A DNA stretch of 64,000 bases. Origin: Citrobacter youngae ATCC 29220 (lineage in GTDB: Bacteria > Pseudomonadota > Gammaproteobacteria > Enterobacterales > Enterobacteriaceae). The DNA lies in NCBI RefSeq assembly GCF_000155975.1, contig NZ_GG730303.1, forward strand, positions 299,320 through 363,319, in the 5' to 3' direction. This document shows, piece by piece, positions 1 through 9,823 of this stretch (its first letter is position 1; every line of letters begins with the position of its first letter). Made by a program: the position numbers and the translations under genes. Below the pieces are notes generated by a model. That model was not told the DNA's origin, searched no databases, and saw only the letters and a list, made by a program, of their open reading frames with translations.

Positions 1-52
1 TTTTATGGTCATCTAAAGCCAAATAAACATTATTATCCTCAACATCTTTCAT
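1..52 (-). CDS. possible 5' end of an unidentified gene (runs off the left edge)
   Basis: A minus-strand reading frame starts with ATG at 52 and stays open to the window edge, giving MKDVEDNNVYLALDDHK. It overlaps the end of the upstream gene (stop at 39) by 14 bases, as in a translationally coupled pair. Too little is visible to name a function, and the purine-rich stretch before the ATG is only a weak ribosome binding site. Confidence 0.3.
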   Translation of the reverse strand, partial: MKDVEDNNVYLALDDHK

Positions 53-458
53 TTTCTTTTTCTTCCAGAGAATAAAAAATAGGGGCGTTGGTTTCGCGGG
101 TAATTAAATTAAGCCAAATTTTATTACCCTGCTCATTGATGATGGCTGTTTTTGCGGACAAAATTTTACTTAATTCTTGGGCATTAATGTCGCCTTCCGC
201 TTGCAATGAATTGAGCAAGCGCGTGAATGACTCAATTTTTGCCGCGCGAAACAAACGTTCTTTTAAATGACGGTCGCTCTCTTCAAACAACATATTGCGC
301 GCCTGGCCCGTCGCTGTAGCGCTAATCAAAATATCTGCTTCGTAATCGCTTAAGGTTCTCTTTCCCTGAGTTAAATTCTCACTATTTTCTGTTGAATTTG
401 TTTGGGTTGCTGAGTTGGACAAATGATAATGCGCGGGAACAAGATGCTCGGGAAGCAT
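39..458 (-). CDS. hypothetical protein, 139 aa
   Basis: This is an open frame of 139 residues whose ATG at 458 is preceded by an AAGGA ribosome binding site about nine bases away. The protein is polar and mostly helical in composition, with no signal peptide, membrane segment or motif that I recognise. Residues 1-35 are rich in Ser, Thr and Asn and look unstructured; the rest (KERLFRAAKIESFTRLLNSL onward) looks like a small helical domain. It is followed by an overlapping reading frame at the window edge, so it may be the first gene of a leftward operon. The ATG lies inside an alternative upstream part of the plus-strand gene that I start at 561, so the two genes are probably divergent. Function unknown. 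Confidence 0.6.
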   Translation of the reverse strand: MLPEHLVPAHYHLSNSATQTNSTENSENLTQGKRTLSDYEADILISATATGQARNMLFEESDRHLKERLFRAAKIESFTRLLNSLQAEGDINAQELSKILSAKTAIINEQGNKIWLNLITRETNAPIFYSLEEKENERC

Positions 459-560
459 GTTGGAATATCCTTTGATGCCAATAATATGTTGTTTTTGATA
501 AACCAGGCCGCGTTGACAATAGCATGGCGTAATTTTAAAATCAAAAAAAGGAGTCAGTAT

Positions 561-1064
561 ATGAACAGTATATTTTATTCTGTTATTACCCTGCTATTGC
601 TTACCTGTGGGGTTCTTTTATTGATGCGCAGCGCAAATAAAAACCGCTATACAGAAAAGGGTAATGCAGAACATCAGCCGGAAATCTTGAGTAAAGAAGA
701 GGGCGAAGATCATTTTTCTGTCCTGATGAATTCGATTACCCCGGTATGGTATTGGCGCGTTAATCACGAATATATCGATTTTATCCACTCGACGATCAAA
801 CGCATGACGATGGTGGAGCTGAATGAAACACCGGGTTTATTTGACGCGCAGCGGCGCTGTAGCGATCTCAACTCTGCGGTGTATAAATATTACGACAATA
901 TCAAAAAACGCTGTCTGAGCGGGGAGAAGGTCCCGCATGCAGATTTGGATGTGCTCAACCTGCGTCAGTGCTTCAGGGAGTTTAGCCTGGAGGCTTACCC
1001 TGCGCTCGTTGCGCTGGTGTGGCCGGAATACCAGCGTCCACAGATTAAAGCGGAAGAAGTATAA
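561..1064 (+). CDS. hypothetical membrane-anchored protein, 167 aa
   Basis: I chose the ATG at 561 because an AAAGGAG ribosome binding site lies just before it; the open frame extends upstream to 423 without a comparable site. The protein opens with one hydrophobic segment (about residues 5-22, IFYSVITLLLLTCGVLLLM), followed by a charged linker and a soluble domain with several aromatic residues (VWYWRVNHEYIDF). This suggests a single-pass inner-membrane protein with its bulk on one side. No family is recognised. It is followed by a REP-like hairpin and then the convergent gene yghZ. Confidence 0.6.
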   Translation: MNSIFYSVITLLLLTCGVLLLMRSANKNRYTEKGNAEHQPEILSKEEGEDHFSVLMNSITPVWYWRVNHEYIDFIHSTIKRMTMVELNETPGLFDAQRRCSDLNSAVYKYYDNIKKRCLSGEKVPHADLDVLNLRQCFREFSLEAYPALVALVWPEYQRPQIKAEEV

Positions 1065-1076
1065 GCAATTGCCATG

Positions 1077-1104
1077 GCCGGGTAGCGCGGTGTCGCCACC
1101 CGGC
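1077..1104. repeat. REP-like hairpin between convergent genes
   Basis: GCCGGGT and ACCCGGC flank an imperfect stem with a GCG/CGC inner pair, between the ends of the hypothetical gene and yghZ. The sequence fits a short repetitive extragenic palindrome. It may act as a bidirectional terminator or mRNA stabiliser. Confidence 0.55.
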
Positions 1105-1120
1105 ACGGTGTGACGAATGG

Positions 1121-2161
1121 CTACTTGTCAGATGAGGCCTGCCACAGGTTCAGCTCACCGTCAGCGACGTGTTTGTCGATCTGCGCCAGTTCTTCGGCGC
1201 TGAACGTCAGATTAGCCAACGCCTGAACGTTCTCTTCCAGTTGCTCCGGTCGGCTGGCGCCAATTAATACCGAAGTGACCCGGCTGTCTTTCAGCAGCCA
1301 GCTTAAGGCCATTTGCGCCATCGACTGTCCGCGCTGTTGCGCCATCTCATTGAGCAAACGCAGGCTGTTAAGATTTTCTGGCGTCAGCATATTTTCCGTC
1401 AGCCCACGAACCTTTTTCCCTTCACGCTGCATACGTGAACCTTCCGGGATGCCGTTGAGGTATTTCCCCGTCAGCAGTCCCTGGGCCAGCGGCGTAAAGG
1501 CAATGCAGCCCATGCCGTTAGCTTCCAGCGTATCCAGCAAGCCGCTGCTGTCTACCCAGCGATTAAGCAGGTTGTAAGAGGGCTGGTGGATAAGAAGCGG
1601 AATTTTCCATTCCCGCAGCAGTTCGGCCATCTTTTGCGTACGTTCCGGGGAATAGGATGAGATGCCGACATACAGCGCTTTACCGCTTTGCACCGCATGG
1701 GCCAGCGCTGAGGCGGTCTCTTCCATTGGCGTATTTTCGTCAACGCGATGAGAGTAGAAGATATCGACATAGTCGAGACCCATACGTTTCAGGCTCTGGT
1801 CGAGACTGGCGAGCAGGTATTTACGCGAACCGCCAGAACCGTATGGTCCCGGCCACATGTCGTAGCCTGCCTTGGTAGAGATGATCAATTCATCACGGTA
1901 TTGTGCAAAATCCTCGCGCAATAATCGGCCAAAATTTTCTTCTGCGCTGCCCGGAGGCGGGCCGTAGTTATTGGCTAAATCAAAATGGGTGATGCCTAAA
2001 TCAAATGCTTTACGCAGCAGGGCGCGCTGTGATTCCAGCGCCTGAACGTGTCCAAAACTGTGCCACAAACCCAGTGACAGCGCGGGTAGGCGTAAACCGC
2101 TGCGTCCACAGTAGCGATAGAGCATCTGCTCGTAACGTTCAGGATTGGCAAACCAGGCCAT
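1121..2161 (-). CDS. yghZ: YghZ, aldo-keto reductase (L-glyceraldehyde 3-phosphate reductase)
   Basis: This 346-residue protein matches the YghZ/Gpr branch of NADPH-dependent aldo-keto reductases, cytosolic TIM-barrel enzymes that reduce small aldehydes; the E. coli enzyme reduces L-glyceraldehyde 3-phosphate and methylglyoxal. Visible hallmarks are the N-terminal strand YCGRSGLRLPALSLGLW, the GITHFDLANNYG segment carrying the catalytic Asp and Tyr, the STKAG lysine strand, YVDIFYSHR with the active-site His, and the C-terminal cofactor segment TSVLIGASRPEQLEENV. Length is as expected for the family. An AGGAG ribosome binding site precedes the ATG at 2161. It is followed by the convergent small gene ending at 1064. 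Confidence 0.93.
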   Translation of the reverse strand: MAWFANPERYEQMLYRYCGRSGLRLPALSLGLWHSFGHVQALESQRALLRKAFDLGITHFDLANNYGPPPGSAEENFGRLLREDFAQYRDELIISTKAGYDMWPGPYGSGGSRKYLLASLDQSLKRMGLDYVDIFYSHRVDENTPMEETASALAHAVQSGKALYVGISSYSPERTQKMAELLREWKIPLLIHQPSYNLLNRWVDSSGLLDTLEANGMGCIAFTPLAQGLLTGKYLNGIPEGSRMQREGKKVRGLTENMLTPENLNSLRLLNEMAQQRGQSMAQMALSWLLKDSRVTSVLIGASRPEQLEENVQALANLTFSAEELAQIDKHVADGELNLWQASSDK

Positions 2162-2239
2162 GAGATCTCCTTAGTGCAGGTAAATTTCGAAACAGCGTTT
2201 CTATTCTAGCGGGTTCACGGAGAATATTCCGTTCACAGG

Positions 2240-2428
2240 TCACACTGGGATGAAATACTGGGCAAAATTTGCTACGCGAATTCCTGAGGGCGGCTCGCCG
2301 ACGAAGCATATATCTGTCCTGGCGTTAACCACGGCTTCCACAATGTTTCGACCCGTCGTTATGGTAATGCTGCCGCTGATTTAGCGCGGGAAGTCACTCT
2401 TGCATGGTTTGATAAATATTTACGATAG
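2240..2428 (+). pseudogene. yghX: remnant of yghX (dienelactone hydrolase family), C-terminal end only
   Basis: From about 2300 the frame reads DEAYICPGVNHGFHN, then a tail ending FDKYLR and a stop at 2426-2428. That is the characteristic end of dienelactone hydrolases, including the catalytic-His region NHGFHN. The same frame has a stop at 2285, and no N-terminal nucleophile domain is present upstream. In E. coli a yghX fragment also lies next to yghZ, which supports the identification. The remaining bases between 2170 and 2640, apart from the promoter below, show no gene. Confidence 0.7.
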
Positions 2429-2562
2429 AAAACAAAGCATTATTAAATAATTTAGCGGAGTTATCTGAATAATAATGCTAGCTAATTTCATTAGCATTCA
2501 TGTTGATATCGTCTGGAGAGATATGGGGTGTAGTTAAGAAAGTAAAAAAATAAAGAACGCAT

Positions 2563-2589
2563 TATATCTTCTCTACCGCCTGCCGATAA
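2563..2589 (+). promoter_or_regulatory. sigma-28 (FliA) type promoter of the chemoreceptor gene
   Basis: The octamer GCCGATAA at 2582-2589 is a perfect match to the flagellar sigma-28 -10 consensus. Eleven bases upstream lies TATATCTT, which matches 5 of 8 positions of the -35 consensus TAAAGTTT. It sits about 55 bases before the chemoreceptor ATG. This places the gene in the class 3 flagellar/chemotaxis regulon, as is usual for chemoreceptors. Confidence 0.7.
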
Positions 2590-2643
2590 CAAGGATAAGT
2601 ATCGCCTGAGGGCGAATTCCTCATCAACGGCAAGGAAATTATT

Positions 2644-4284
2644 ATGCGTTTGCTGAAAAACTTCACTATTCGTATTGTCATGTTGGCAATACTGGGACTT
2701 TTTTGCCTGCTCTGGTCGGGCGTGGGTTTATTCAGTCTTCATTCTTTAACAAAAATATCTGAAGGGAATGATATTGACCGTCACCTTGTCCATCAGATGA
2801 CGGTGCTCAGTCAGGGGAACGATCAGTACTTTCGCTTCGTAACGCGCCTAAGTCGCGCCATGGACGTCAAAATGAGCGGCGGAACGCCGGATTTTGCCCC
2901 GGCGCAGCAGTCCCTGGAGAACATGAGCAAAAAACTCCAGGAGATGAAAACGTTGTCTCCGGGGCCTATGGATCCGGAGGTTGCCGCGGCGGTACTGGCG
3001 AAGTGGCAGGCGCTGCTGGACAATGGCGTGATCCCACAAATGCAATTGGCCCAGCAGGGCACGCTTACGGCTTTTGCGGAGCATGCCAGCACCGTTACGC
3101 CAGCCCTGAGCCGTGAATTTGGCGCCAGTGCCGAACGTTTTAACGCGACGGCGGGGGAGCGGCTGGATACCACCCGCGTTATGGTCGATGGCAAAACGTC
3201 TATCATCCGGACGCTGATTATCACCGCTGTCATCCTGGGGATTGCCCTCCTGTTTTTTACCGATCGCTATCTTGTTGCCATGATGGTGAAGCCGTTGGGG
3301 CGTATTCGCCAGCAGTTCCAGCAGATTGCGCAGGGCGATCTCAGCCATCCAATTGAAGATTTTGGTCGTAACTGCGTGGGCCAACTGGTGCCGTTACTGT
3401 GCGCGATGCAGGACAGCCTGCGCGAAGCCGTGAGTACCATTCGTTCAGGTAGTGACAACATCTGGCGAGGGGCGACGGAAATTTCCACCGGTAATAACGA
3501 TCTTTCCTCACGTACCGAAGAGCAGGCTGCGGCGCTGGAAGAGACCGCCGCCAGCATGGAGCAACTAACCGCAACGGTAAAACTCAATGCCGAAAATGCG
3601 CGCGAGGCCAGCCAGCTCGCCGATACGGCGACAGAAACGGCAGGTAAAGGCAGCTCGTTGGTTTCAGAAGTGGTTGAGACCATGGACGGCATTGCCGCCA
3701 GTTCTAAACAGATCGCGGAAATTACCTCTGTGATTAACAGCATTGCCTTCCAGACCAATATTCTGGCGCTTAACGCGGCGGTTGAAGCGGCCAGAGCGGG
3801 CGAGCAGGGGCGCGGTTTTGCCGTCGTTGCCGGTGAGGTGCGTAATCTTGCCAGCCGCAGCGCCGGAGCGGCGAAAGAGATTGAGACGCTGATCGGCGAA
3901 TCGTCGCGCCGCGTCGATCAGGGCGCGCGACTGGTTAAAGAGACCGGATTAACGATGGAGGCGATTCTGCGCGGCGCGACAGAAGTGACCACCATCATGA
4001 AACAAATTGCCTCTGCTTCGGAAGAACAGAACAAAGGCATCTCGCAGGTAAGCGTGGCGATCACCCAGATGGACAGCGTAACGCAACAAAACGCGGCGCT
4101 GGTAGAGCAGGTTTCCGCCGCCGCAGTGGCGCTGGAACGGCAAACGGAAGAGCTGCAGCGCTCGGTGCAACAGTTCCGTCTTTCAGCGAACGACGTGCAA
4201 TACGCTGCCACGCATACCGCTTCCCCTTCAGCAGAACGTAAAACCTCCGCGGCAGCGAAAACGGACGAATGGGTGTCCTTTTAA
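2644..4284 (+). CDS. mcpB: methyl-accepting chemotaxis protein (McpB-like)
   Basis: This is a 546-residue transmembrane chemoreceptor. Segments in order: TM1 (about residues 9-31), a periplasmic four-helix ligand domain, TM2 (about 190-210), a HAMP domain, methylation helices and the signalling hairpin tip (about 365-405, [20 protein letters not shown] and the following [16 protein letters not shown]). The last five residues, EWVSF, fit the xWxxF tether that binds CheR and CheB. A CAAGGA ribosome binding site precedes the ATG, and a FliA-type promoter lies upstream. The position beside yghW and hybO corresponds, from memory, to Salmonella McpB, reported to mediate repulsion from cystine. The general class is certain; the exact symbol is less so. 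Confidence 0.85.
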   Translation: MRLLKNFTIRIVMLAILGLFCLLWSGVGLFSLHSLTKISEGNDIDRHLVHQMTVLSQGNDQYFRFVTRLSRAMDVKMSGGTPDFAPAQQSLENMSKKLQEMKTLSPGPMDPEVAAAVLAKWQALLDNGVIPQMQLAQQGTLTAFAEHASTVTPALSREFGASAERFNATAGERLDTTRVMVDGKTSIIRTLIITAVILGIALLFFTDRYLVAMMVKPLGRIRQQFQQIAQGDLSHPIEDFGRNCVGQLVPLLCAMQDSLREAVSTIRSGSDNIWRGATEISTGNNDLSSRTEEQAAALEETAASMEQLTATVKLNAENAREASQLADTATETAGKGSSLVSEVVETMDGIAASSKQIAEITSVINSIAFQTNILALNAAVEAARAGEQGRGFAVVAGEVRNLASRSAGAAKEIETLIGESSRRVDQGARLVKETGLTMEAILRGATEVTTIMKQIASASEEQNKGISQVSVAITQMDSVTQQNAALVEQVSAAAVALERQTEELQRSVQQFRLSANDVQYAATHTASPSAERKTSAAAKTDEWVSF

Positions 4285-4326
4285 GCGGGCATAAAAAGTT
4301 CGCGATACCTCTGGTCTTTGCTTAAA

Positions 4327-4358
4327 AATTCGCTATATAATTTATTATATAGCGAATT
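4327..4358. repeat. perfect 15-bp inverted repeat just upstream of yghW
   Basis: AATTCGCTATATAAT (4327-4341) and its exact reverse complement (4344-4358) are separated by two bases. The repeat ends right before the GGAGGG ribosome binding site of yghW. It could be an operator, a promoter-overlapping palindrome, or an mRNA hairpin next to the ribosome binding site. No run of T follows, so a terminator is unlikely. Confidence 0.8.
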
Positions 4359-4369
4359 GGAGGGTATGC

Positions 4370-4657
4370 ATGGACAACCATTTTGGCAAAGGTCTGATGG
4401 CCGGACTTAACGCGTCAAGTGCGGACAGCGCGCGCTCGGTAGCCAATTTTTGTGCTGATTATAAACGCGGCTTTGTACTGGGATTTTCTCATCGAATGTT
4501 TGAAAAAACAGGCGACAGGCAGCTTAGCGCGTGGGAGGCGGGGATCCTGACGCGTCGCTATGGACTCGATAAGGAGATGGTTATGGATTTCTTTAAAGAG
4601 AACCAGTCAAGTACAACAATTCGCTTTTTCATGGCTGGCTATCGGCTCGAAGCTTGA
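4370..4657 (+). CDS. yghW: YghW, DUF2623 family small protein
   Basis: This 95-residue soluble protein starts at an ATG with a strong GGAGGG ribosome binding site. Sequence features such as [21 protein letters not shown] and the C-terminal [10 protein letters not shown] match the enterobacterial YghW/DUF2623 family, found immediately upstream of hybO in E. coli. The function is unknown. Its position suggests a link to hydrogenase-2 or anaerobic growth, but that is inference. A perfect 15-bp inverted repeat precedes it and may control its expression. About 190 bases of AT-rich DNA with no convincing gene separate it from hybO and presumably hold the hyb promoter. Confidence 0.85.
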   Translation: MDNHFGKGLMAGLNASSADSARSVANFCADYKRGFVLGFSHRMFEKTGDRQLSAWEAGILTRRYGLDKEMVMDFFKENQSSTTIRFFMAGYRLEA

Positions 4658-4847
4658 TCCGAAAGGGGTATTATCTTGCTTTAATTAATTACACTATTGA
4701 CCTACGCCTTCGTTTTGTTGCTCCGTCGAAGTATTATATCGCACATAACCATATAAAAAGTGTGGTAAATGGCGCGCCGATCGCAATATGCAACATGCGA
4801 ATGGTGCAAAATAAAAAGCCAGGTCTTCGCAACGGAATAACTATAAA

Positions 4848-5966
4848 ATGACTGGAGATAACTCTCTCATCAATTCGAGCGGCATCAATCGCCGCGATTT
4901 CATGAAGCTTTGTGCAGCACTGGCCGCCACCATGGGGCTCAGTAGCAAAGCCGCCGCAGAAATGGCCGAATCAGTTTCTCGTCCTCAGCGCCCACCGGTT
5001 ATCTGGATTGGTGCTCAGGAGTGTACGGGTTGTACTGAATCGCTGCTTCGCGCGACACACCCTACAGTGGAAAACCTCGTTCTGGAGACAATCTCTCTGG
5101 AATACCATGAGGTACTCTCTGCCGCCTTTGGCCATCAGGTCGAAGAGAATAAACATAACGCTCTGGAGAAGTACAAAGGGCAATATGTTTTGGTAGTGGA
5201 TGGTTCTATCCCACTGAAAGATAATGGTATTTATTGCATGGTTGCCGGTGAGCCGATCGTGGATCATATCCGCCGGGCCGCAGAAGGCGCAGCCGCTATC
5301 ATTGCCATCGGCTCTTGCGCCGCATGGGGTGGCGTTGCTGCTGCAGGCGTTAACCCAACGGGTGCCGTCGGCTTGCAGGAAGTTCTGCCAGGCAAAACCA
5401 TCATCAACATCCCCGGCTGTCCGCCGAACCCGCATAACTTCCTCGCAACGGTCGCGCATATCATCACTTACGGTAAGCCGCCGAAGCTGGATACCAAAAA
5501 CCGTCCAACGTTCGCCTATGGCCGTTTGATTCACGAACACTGCGAACGTCGCCCGCACTTCGATGCCGGACGTTTTGCGAAAGAGTTTGGCGATGAAGGC
5601 CACCGTGAAGGCTGGTGTCTCTACCATCTGGGCTGTAAAGGACCAGAAACCTACGGCAACTGCTCAACGCTGCAATTCTGCGATGTTGGCGGCGTGTGGC
5701 CGGTGGCTATCGGTCACCCTTGCTATGGCTGTAACGAAGAAGGTGTCGGTTTCCATAAAGGTATTCACCAGCTTGCTCATGTGGAAAACCAAACCCCGCG
5801 CTCCGAGAAGCCTGACGTCAACATGAAAGAAGGCGGCAATGTTTCTGCCGGTGCGATTGGGCTGCTTGGCGGCGTAGTAGGACTGGTCGCCGGCGTCAGC
5901 GTGATGGCGGTTCGTGAACTGGGGCGTCAGCAGAAGAAAGATAACGCTGACTCACGGGGAGAATAA
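4848..5966 (+). CDS. hybO: HybO, hydrogenase-2 small subunit
   Basis: This is the electron-transferring small subunit of the periplasm-facing [NiFe] hydrogenase-2 (372 residues, the usual length). A twin-arginine signal ([17 protein letters not shown]) directs the folded HybO-HybC dimer through Tat. Cluster ligands are visible at ECTGCTES (proximal), HEHCERR through [11 protein letters not shown], and GHPCYGCNE (medial and distal). A C-terminal hydrophobic anchor ([20 protein letters not shown]) holds it in the membrane. It is the first gene of a tightly packed eight-gene operon, and hybA follows after two bases. Confidence 0.97.
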   Translation: MTGDNSLINSSGINRRDFMKLCAALAATMGLSSKAAAEMAESVSRPQRPPVIWIGAQECTGCTESLLRATHPTVENLVLETISLEYHEVLSAAFGHQVEENKHNALEKYKGQYVLVVDGSIPLKDNGIYCMVAGEPIVDHIRRAAEGAAAIIAIGSCAAWGGVAAAGVNPTGAVGLQEVLPGKTIINIPGCPPNPHNFLATVAHIITYGKPPKLDTKNRPTFAYGRLIHEHCERRPHFDAGRFAKEFGDEGHREGWCLYHLGCKGPETYGNCSTLQFCDVGGVWPVAIGHPCYGCNEEGVGFHKGIHQLAHVENQTPRSEKPDVNMKEGGNVSAGAIGLLGGVVGLVAGVSVMAVRELGRQQKKDNADSRGE

Positions 5967-5968
5967 CC

Positions 5969-6955
5969 GTGAACAGACGTAACTTTATTAAAGCAGCCTC
6001 CAGCGGGGCATTGCTGTTGGGCGCTGCGCCGTCCATCAGCCATGCGGCTGCAGAAAACCGTCCGCCGATCCCGGGTTCCCTTGGGATGCTCTATGACTCG
6101 ACGCTGTGCGTAGGCTGCCAGGCCTGCGTCACCAAGTGTCAGGATATCAACTTCCCGGCGCGTAACCCGGAAGGCGAGCAGACCTGGTCAAACAACGACA
6201 AACTGTCGCCGTATACCAATAACATCATCCAGGTGTGGCGTAGCGGAACAGGCGTTAACAAAGACCAGGAAGAAAATGGCTACGCATACATTAAGAAACA
6301 GTGCATGCACTGTGTCGATCCGAACTGCGTCTCCGTTTGTCCGGTCTCGGCGCTGAAGAAAGATCCGAAAACCGGCATCGTCCACTATGACAAAGATGTC
6401 TGTACGGGTTGTCGCTACTGCATGGTCGCTTGTCCGTACAACGTGCCTAAGTACGACTACAACAACCCGTTTGGCGCGCTGCATAAATGTGAACTGTGTA
6501 ACCAGAAAGGCGTTGAGCGCCTGGATAAAGGCGGTTTACCGGGTTGTGTTGAAGTGTGCCCTGCCGGCGCGGTGATTTTTGGTACGCGTGAAGAGCTGAT
6601 GGCTGAGGCGAAAAAACGTCTCGCGCTGAAGCCTGGCAGCGAATACCACTATCCGCGTCAGACGGTGAAAGCGGGCGATACCTATCTGCATACCGTACCG
6701 AAGTACTACCCACACCTGTACGGCGAGAAGGAAGGTGGTGGTACGCAGGTTATGGTACTGACGGGTGTTCCTTACGAGGATTTGGATCTGCCGAAACTGG
6801 ATGATCTTTCAACCGGTGCGCGTTCTGAACATGTTCAACATTCCCTGTATAAGGGCATGATATTACCCCTGGCTGCGCTGGCGGGCTTAACCGTGCTGGT
6901 TCGTCGTAACACGAAAAACGACCATCACGACGGAGGAGACGATCATGAGTCATGA
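5969..6955 (+). CDS. hybA: HybA, hydrogenase-2 iron-sulfur electron-transfer protein
   Basis: HybA carries electrons between HybO and the membrane subunit HybB. The start is GTG at 5969, two bases after hybO and preceded by GGGGAGAA. It has a Tat signal ([19 protein letters not shown]), then four Cys clusters typical of 4x[4Fe-4S] proteins: [37 protein letters not shown], and CELC paired with CVEVCP. A C-terminal membrane anchor ([15 protein letters not shown]) follows. The 328-residue length is standard. The end overlaps the start of hybB by 11 bases. Confidence 0.97.
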   Translation: MNRRNFIKAASSGALLLGAAPSISHAAAENRPPIPGSLGMLYDSTLCVGCQACVTKCQDINFPARNPEGEQTWSNNDKLSPYTNNIIQVWRSGTGVNKDQEENGYAYIKKQCMHCVDPNCVSVCPVSALKKDPKTGIVHYDKDVCTGCRYCMVACPYNVPKYDYNNPFGALHKCELCNQKGVERLDKGGLPGCVEVCPAGAVIFGTREELMAEAKKRLALKPGSEYHYPRQTVKAGDTYLHTVPKYYPHLYGEKEGGGTQVMVLTGVPYEDLDLPKLDDLSTGARSEHVQHSLYKGMILPLAALAGLTVLVRRNTKNDHHDGGDDHES

Positions 6956-8123
6956 TCCTAAACCGCTGGGCGGAAAAATAATCAGCAAACCGGTCATTAT
7001 TTTTGGGCCGTTAATCGTCCTGTGTATGCTCCTGATCGTGAAACGTCTGGTCTTCGGATTGGGTTCAGTCTCCGATCTGAACGGCGGTTTCCCATGGGGT
7101 GTATGGATCGCGTTTGACCTGTTGATTGGTACTGGCTTCGCGTGCGGCGGTTGGGCGCTGGCGTGGGCGGTGTATGTTTTCAACAGAGGGCAATACCATC
7201 CGTTGGTGCGTCCGGCGCTGCTGGCGAGCCTGTTTGGCTACTCGCTGGGTGGTCTGTCGATCACTATTGACGTCGGTCGTTACTGGAACCTGCCGTATTT
7301 CTACATTCCGGGCCACTTCAACGTGAACTCGGTACTGTTCGAAACGGCGGTCTGTATGACCATCTATATCGGCATCATGGCGCTGGAATTTGCTCCGGCT
7401 CTGTTTGAACGTCTGGGTTGGAAAGTCTCTCTCAAGCGTTTGAATAAAGTGATGTTCTTTATTATCGCTCTCGGCGCGCTGCTGCCAACCATGCACCAGT
7501 CTTCAATGGGTTCATTGATGATTTCTGCGGGTTATAAGGTGCATCCGCTATGGCAAGCGTATGAGATGTTGCCGCTTTTCTCTGTATTAACCGCCTTTAT
7601 TATGGGCTTCTCGATCGTCATCTTTGAAGGCTCGCTGGTACAAGCCGGTCTGAAAGGTAACGGTCCGGACGAGAAAAGTTTGTTCATCAAGCTGACGAAT
7701 ACCATCAGCGTGCTGCTGGCGATTTTCGTGGTTCTGCGCTTTGGCGAGTTGATCTATCGCGACAAACTGTCCTATGCGTTTGCAGGCGATCTTTACTCCG
7801 TAATGTTCTGGATTGAAGTCGTGCTGATGGTCTTCCCGCTGGTGGTGCTGCGCGTCACTAAGCTGCGTAATGACTCACGCATGCTGTATCTGTCTGCGCT
7901 GAGCGCGCTGCTGGGCTGTGCCACATGGCGTCTGTCCTATTCGCTGGTGGCGTTCAATCCTGGTGGTGGCTACCACTACTTCCCGACCTGGGAAGAGCTG
8001 TTGATTTCTATTGGTTTTGTGGCTATTGAGATTTGTGCATACATCGTACTCATTCGTCTACTGCCGATACTTCCTCCTTTAAAACAAAACGATCAAAATC
8101 GTCATGAGGCGAGCAAAGCATGA
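6945..8123 (+). CDS. hybB: HybB, hydrogenase-2 integral membrane subunit (NrfD family)
   Basis: This 392-residue, strongly hydrophobic protein has around ten predicted membrane helices. It belongs to the NrfD/PsrC-like family that passes electrons and protons between an iron-sulfur partner and the quinone pool. Examples of membrane segments are [20 protein letters not shown] near the start and [19 protein letters not shown] near the end. The start overlaps hybA and the end overlaps hybC by four bases (ATGA), so translation is probably coupled. HybB lets hydrogenase-2 couple H2 oxidation to menaquinone reduction. Confidence 0.96.
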   Translation: MSHDPKPLGGKIISKPVIIFGPLIVLCMLLIVKRLVFGLGSVSDLNGGFPWGVWIAFDLLIGTGFACGGWALAWAVYVFNRGQYHPLVRPALLASLFGYSLGGLSITIDVGRYWNLPYFYIPGHFNVNSVLFETAVCMTIYIGIMALEFAPALFERLGWKVSLKRLNKVMFFIIALGALLPTMHQSSMGSLMISAGYKVHPLWQAYEMLPLFSVLTAFIMGFSIVIFEGSLVQAGLKGNGPDEKSLFIKLTNTISVLLAIFVVLRFGELIYRDKLSYAFAGDLYSVMFWIEVVLMVFPLVVLRVTKLRNDSRMLYLSALSALLGCATWRLSYSLVAFNPGGGYHYFPTWEELLISIGFVAIEICAYIVLIRLLPILPPLKQNDQNRHEASKA

Positions 8124-9823
8124 GCCAGAGAATTACTATTGATCCGGTAACCCGTATTGAGGGTCATTTACGCATCGACTGCGAAATCGAAAATGGCGTG
8201 GTATCTAAAGCATGGGCTTCCGGTACCATGTGGCGCGGCATGGAAGAGATCGTGAAAAATCGCGATCCGCGCGATGCCTGGATGATTGTGCAGCGTATTT
8301 GTGGTGTTTGCACCACGACTCACGCTATCTCTTCCGTTCGTGCCGCTGAAAGTGCGCTGAATATTGATGTTCCGGTGAACGCACAGTACATCCGTAACAT
8401 CATTCTGGCCGCGCACACCACGCATGACCATATCGTGCACTTCTATCAGCTTTCGGCGCTGGACTGGGTGGATATCACCTCCGCACTGAAAGCCGATCCG
8501 GCGAAAGCGTCCGCGATGCTGAACGGCGTGTCCTCCTGGCACCTGAACAGCGCGGAAGAGTTCACCAAGGTTCAGAATAAGATCAAAGACCTGGTCGCCA
8601 GCGGTCAGTTAGGCATTTTTGCTAACGGTTGCTGGGGTCACCCGGCAATGCAGCTGCCGCCGGAAGTGAACCTGATTGCGGTCGCTCACTACCTGCAGGC
8701 GCTGGAATGCCAGCGTGATGCCAACCGCGTTGTGGCGTTGCTGGGCGGTAAATCACCGCACATTCAGAACCTGGCCGTCGGCGGGGTGGCAAACCCGATC
8801 AACCTCGATGGTATCGGGACGTTGAACCTTGAACGCCTGATGTACATCAAGTCCTTTATCGATAAGTTGAGCGACTTCGTTGAGCAGGTTTATAAAGTAG
8901 ATACTGCGGTCATCGCGGCGTTCTATCCTGAGTGGCTGGAACGCGGTCAGGGCGCGGTTAACTACCTGAGCGCGCCGGAATTCCCGACCGACGGTAAAAA
9001 CGGCAGCTTCCTGTTCCCGGGGGGCTACATCACCAATGAAGATCTGTCGACCTACCGTCCGATCACCTCTCACTCCGACGAATACCTGATCAAGGGGATT
9101 CAGGAGAGTGCGAAACACTCATGGTACAAAGACGAAGCGCCGCAGGCTCCGTGGGAAGGTACAACGGTTCCGGATTACACCGGCTGGTCAGAAGATGGCA
9201 AATACTCGTGGGTTAAAGCGCCGACCTTCTATGGTAAAACCGTTGAAGTGGGTCCGCTGGCTAACATGCTGTGTAAACTGGCGGCTAAACGCGAATCTAC
9301 CCATGCCAAGCTGAATGAAATCATCGCGATTTACACCAAGCTGACCGGTAAAACGATTGAAGTGTCGCAGCTGCATTCTACGCTGGGCCGTATCATTGGC
9401 CGTACCGTTCACTGCTGTGAATTGCAGAACGTTCTGCAGGATCAGTACAACGCGCTGATCGTGAACATCGGTAAAGGCGACCATACCACTTTCGTGAAAC
9501 CGGATATTCCGGCAACGGGCGAATTCAAAGGTGTGGGTTTCCTCGAAGCGCCGCGCGGTATGCTGTCTCACTGGATGGTGATTAAAGACGGCATTATCAG
9601 CAACTACCAGGCGGTTGTACCGTCAACCTGGAACTCTGGCCCACGTAACTTCAACGATGAAGTCGGGCCGTACGAGCGTTCGCTGGTAGGCACGCCAATC
9701 GCCGATCCAAACAAACCGCTGGAAGTGGTTCGTACCATTCACTCCTTCGACCCTTGTATGTCATGTGCGGTGCATGTGGTGGACGTTGACGGGAACGAAG
9801 TGGTCTCAGTTAAGGTTCTGTAA
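8120..9823 (+). CDS. hybC: HybC, hydrogenase-2 large (NiFe catalytic) subunit
   Basis: This is the 567-residue catalytic subunit. The N-terminal motif RICGVCTTTH and the C-terminal motif DPCMSCAVH supply the four Cys ligands of the NiFe(CN)2CO centre. Fifteen residues follow the final His (VVDVDGNEVVSVKVL); in this family they are removed by the endopeptidase HybD once nickel is inserted. It has no signal peptide and travels with HybO through Tat. The start overlaps hybB (ATGA) and the stop overlaps the hybD start by one base. Confidence 0.98.
   Translation: MSQRITIDPVTRIEGHLRIDCEIENGVVSKAWASGTMWRGMEEIVKNRDPRDAWMIVQRICGVCTTTHAISSVRAAESALNIDVPVNAQYIRNIILAAHTTHDHIVHFYQLSALDWVDITSALKADPAKASAMLNGVSSWHLNSAEEFTKVQNKIKDLVASGQLGIFANGCWGHPAMQLPPEVNLIAVAHYLQALECQRDANRVVALLGGKSPHIQNLAVGGVANPINLDGIGTLNLERLMYIKSFIDKLSDFVEQVYKVDTAVIAAFYPEWLERGQGAVNYLSAPEFPTDGKNGSFLFPGGYITNEDLSTYRPITSHSDEYLIKGIQESAKHSWYKDEAPQAPWEGTTVPDYTGWSEDGKYSWVKAPTFYGKTVEVGPLANMLCKLAAKRESTHAKLNEIIAIYTKLTGKTIEVSQLHSTLGRIIGRTVHCCELQNVLQDQYNALIVNIGKGDHTTFVKPDIPATGEFKGVGFLEAPRGMLSHWMVIKDGIISNYQAVVPSTWNSGPRNFNDEVGPYERSLVGTPIADPNKPLEVVRTIHSFDPCMSCAVHVVDVDGNEVVSVKVL

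Noticed and set aside
4654..4851. 65-aa frame between yghW and hybO
   Set aside because: No ribosome binding site, unlikely composition, and it occupies the expected hyb promoter region.
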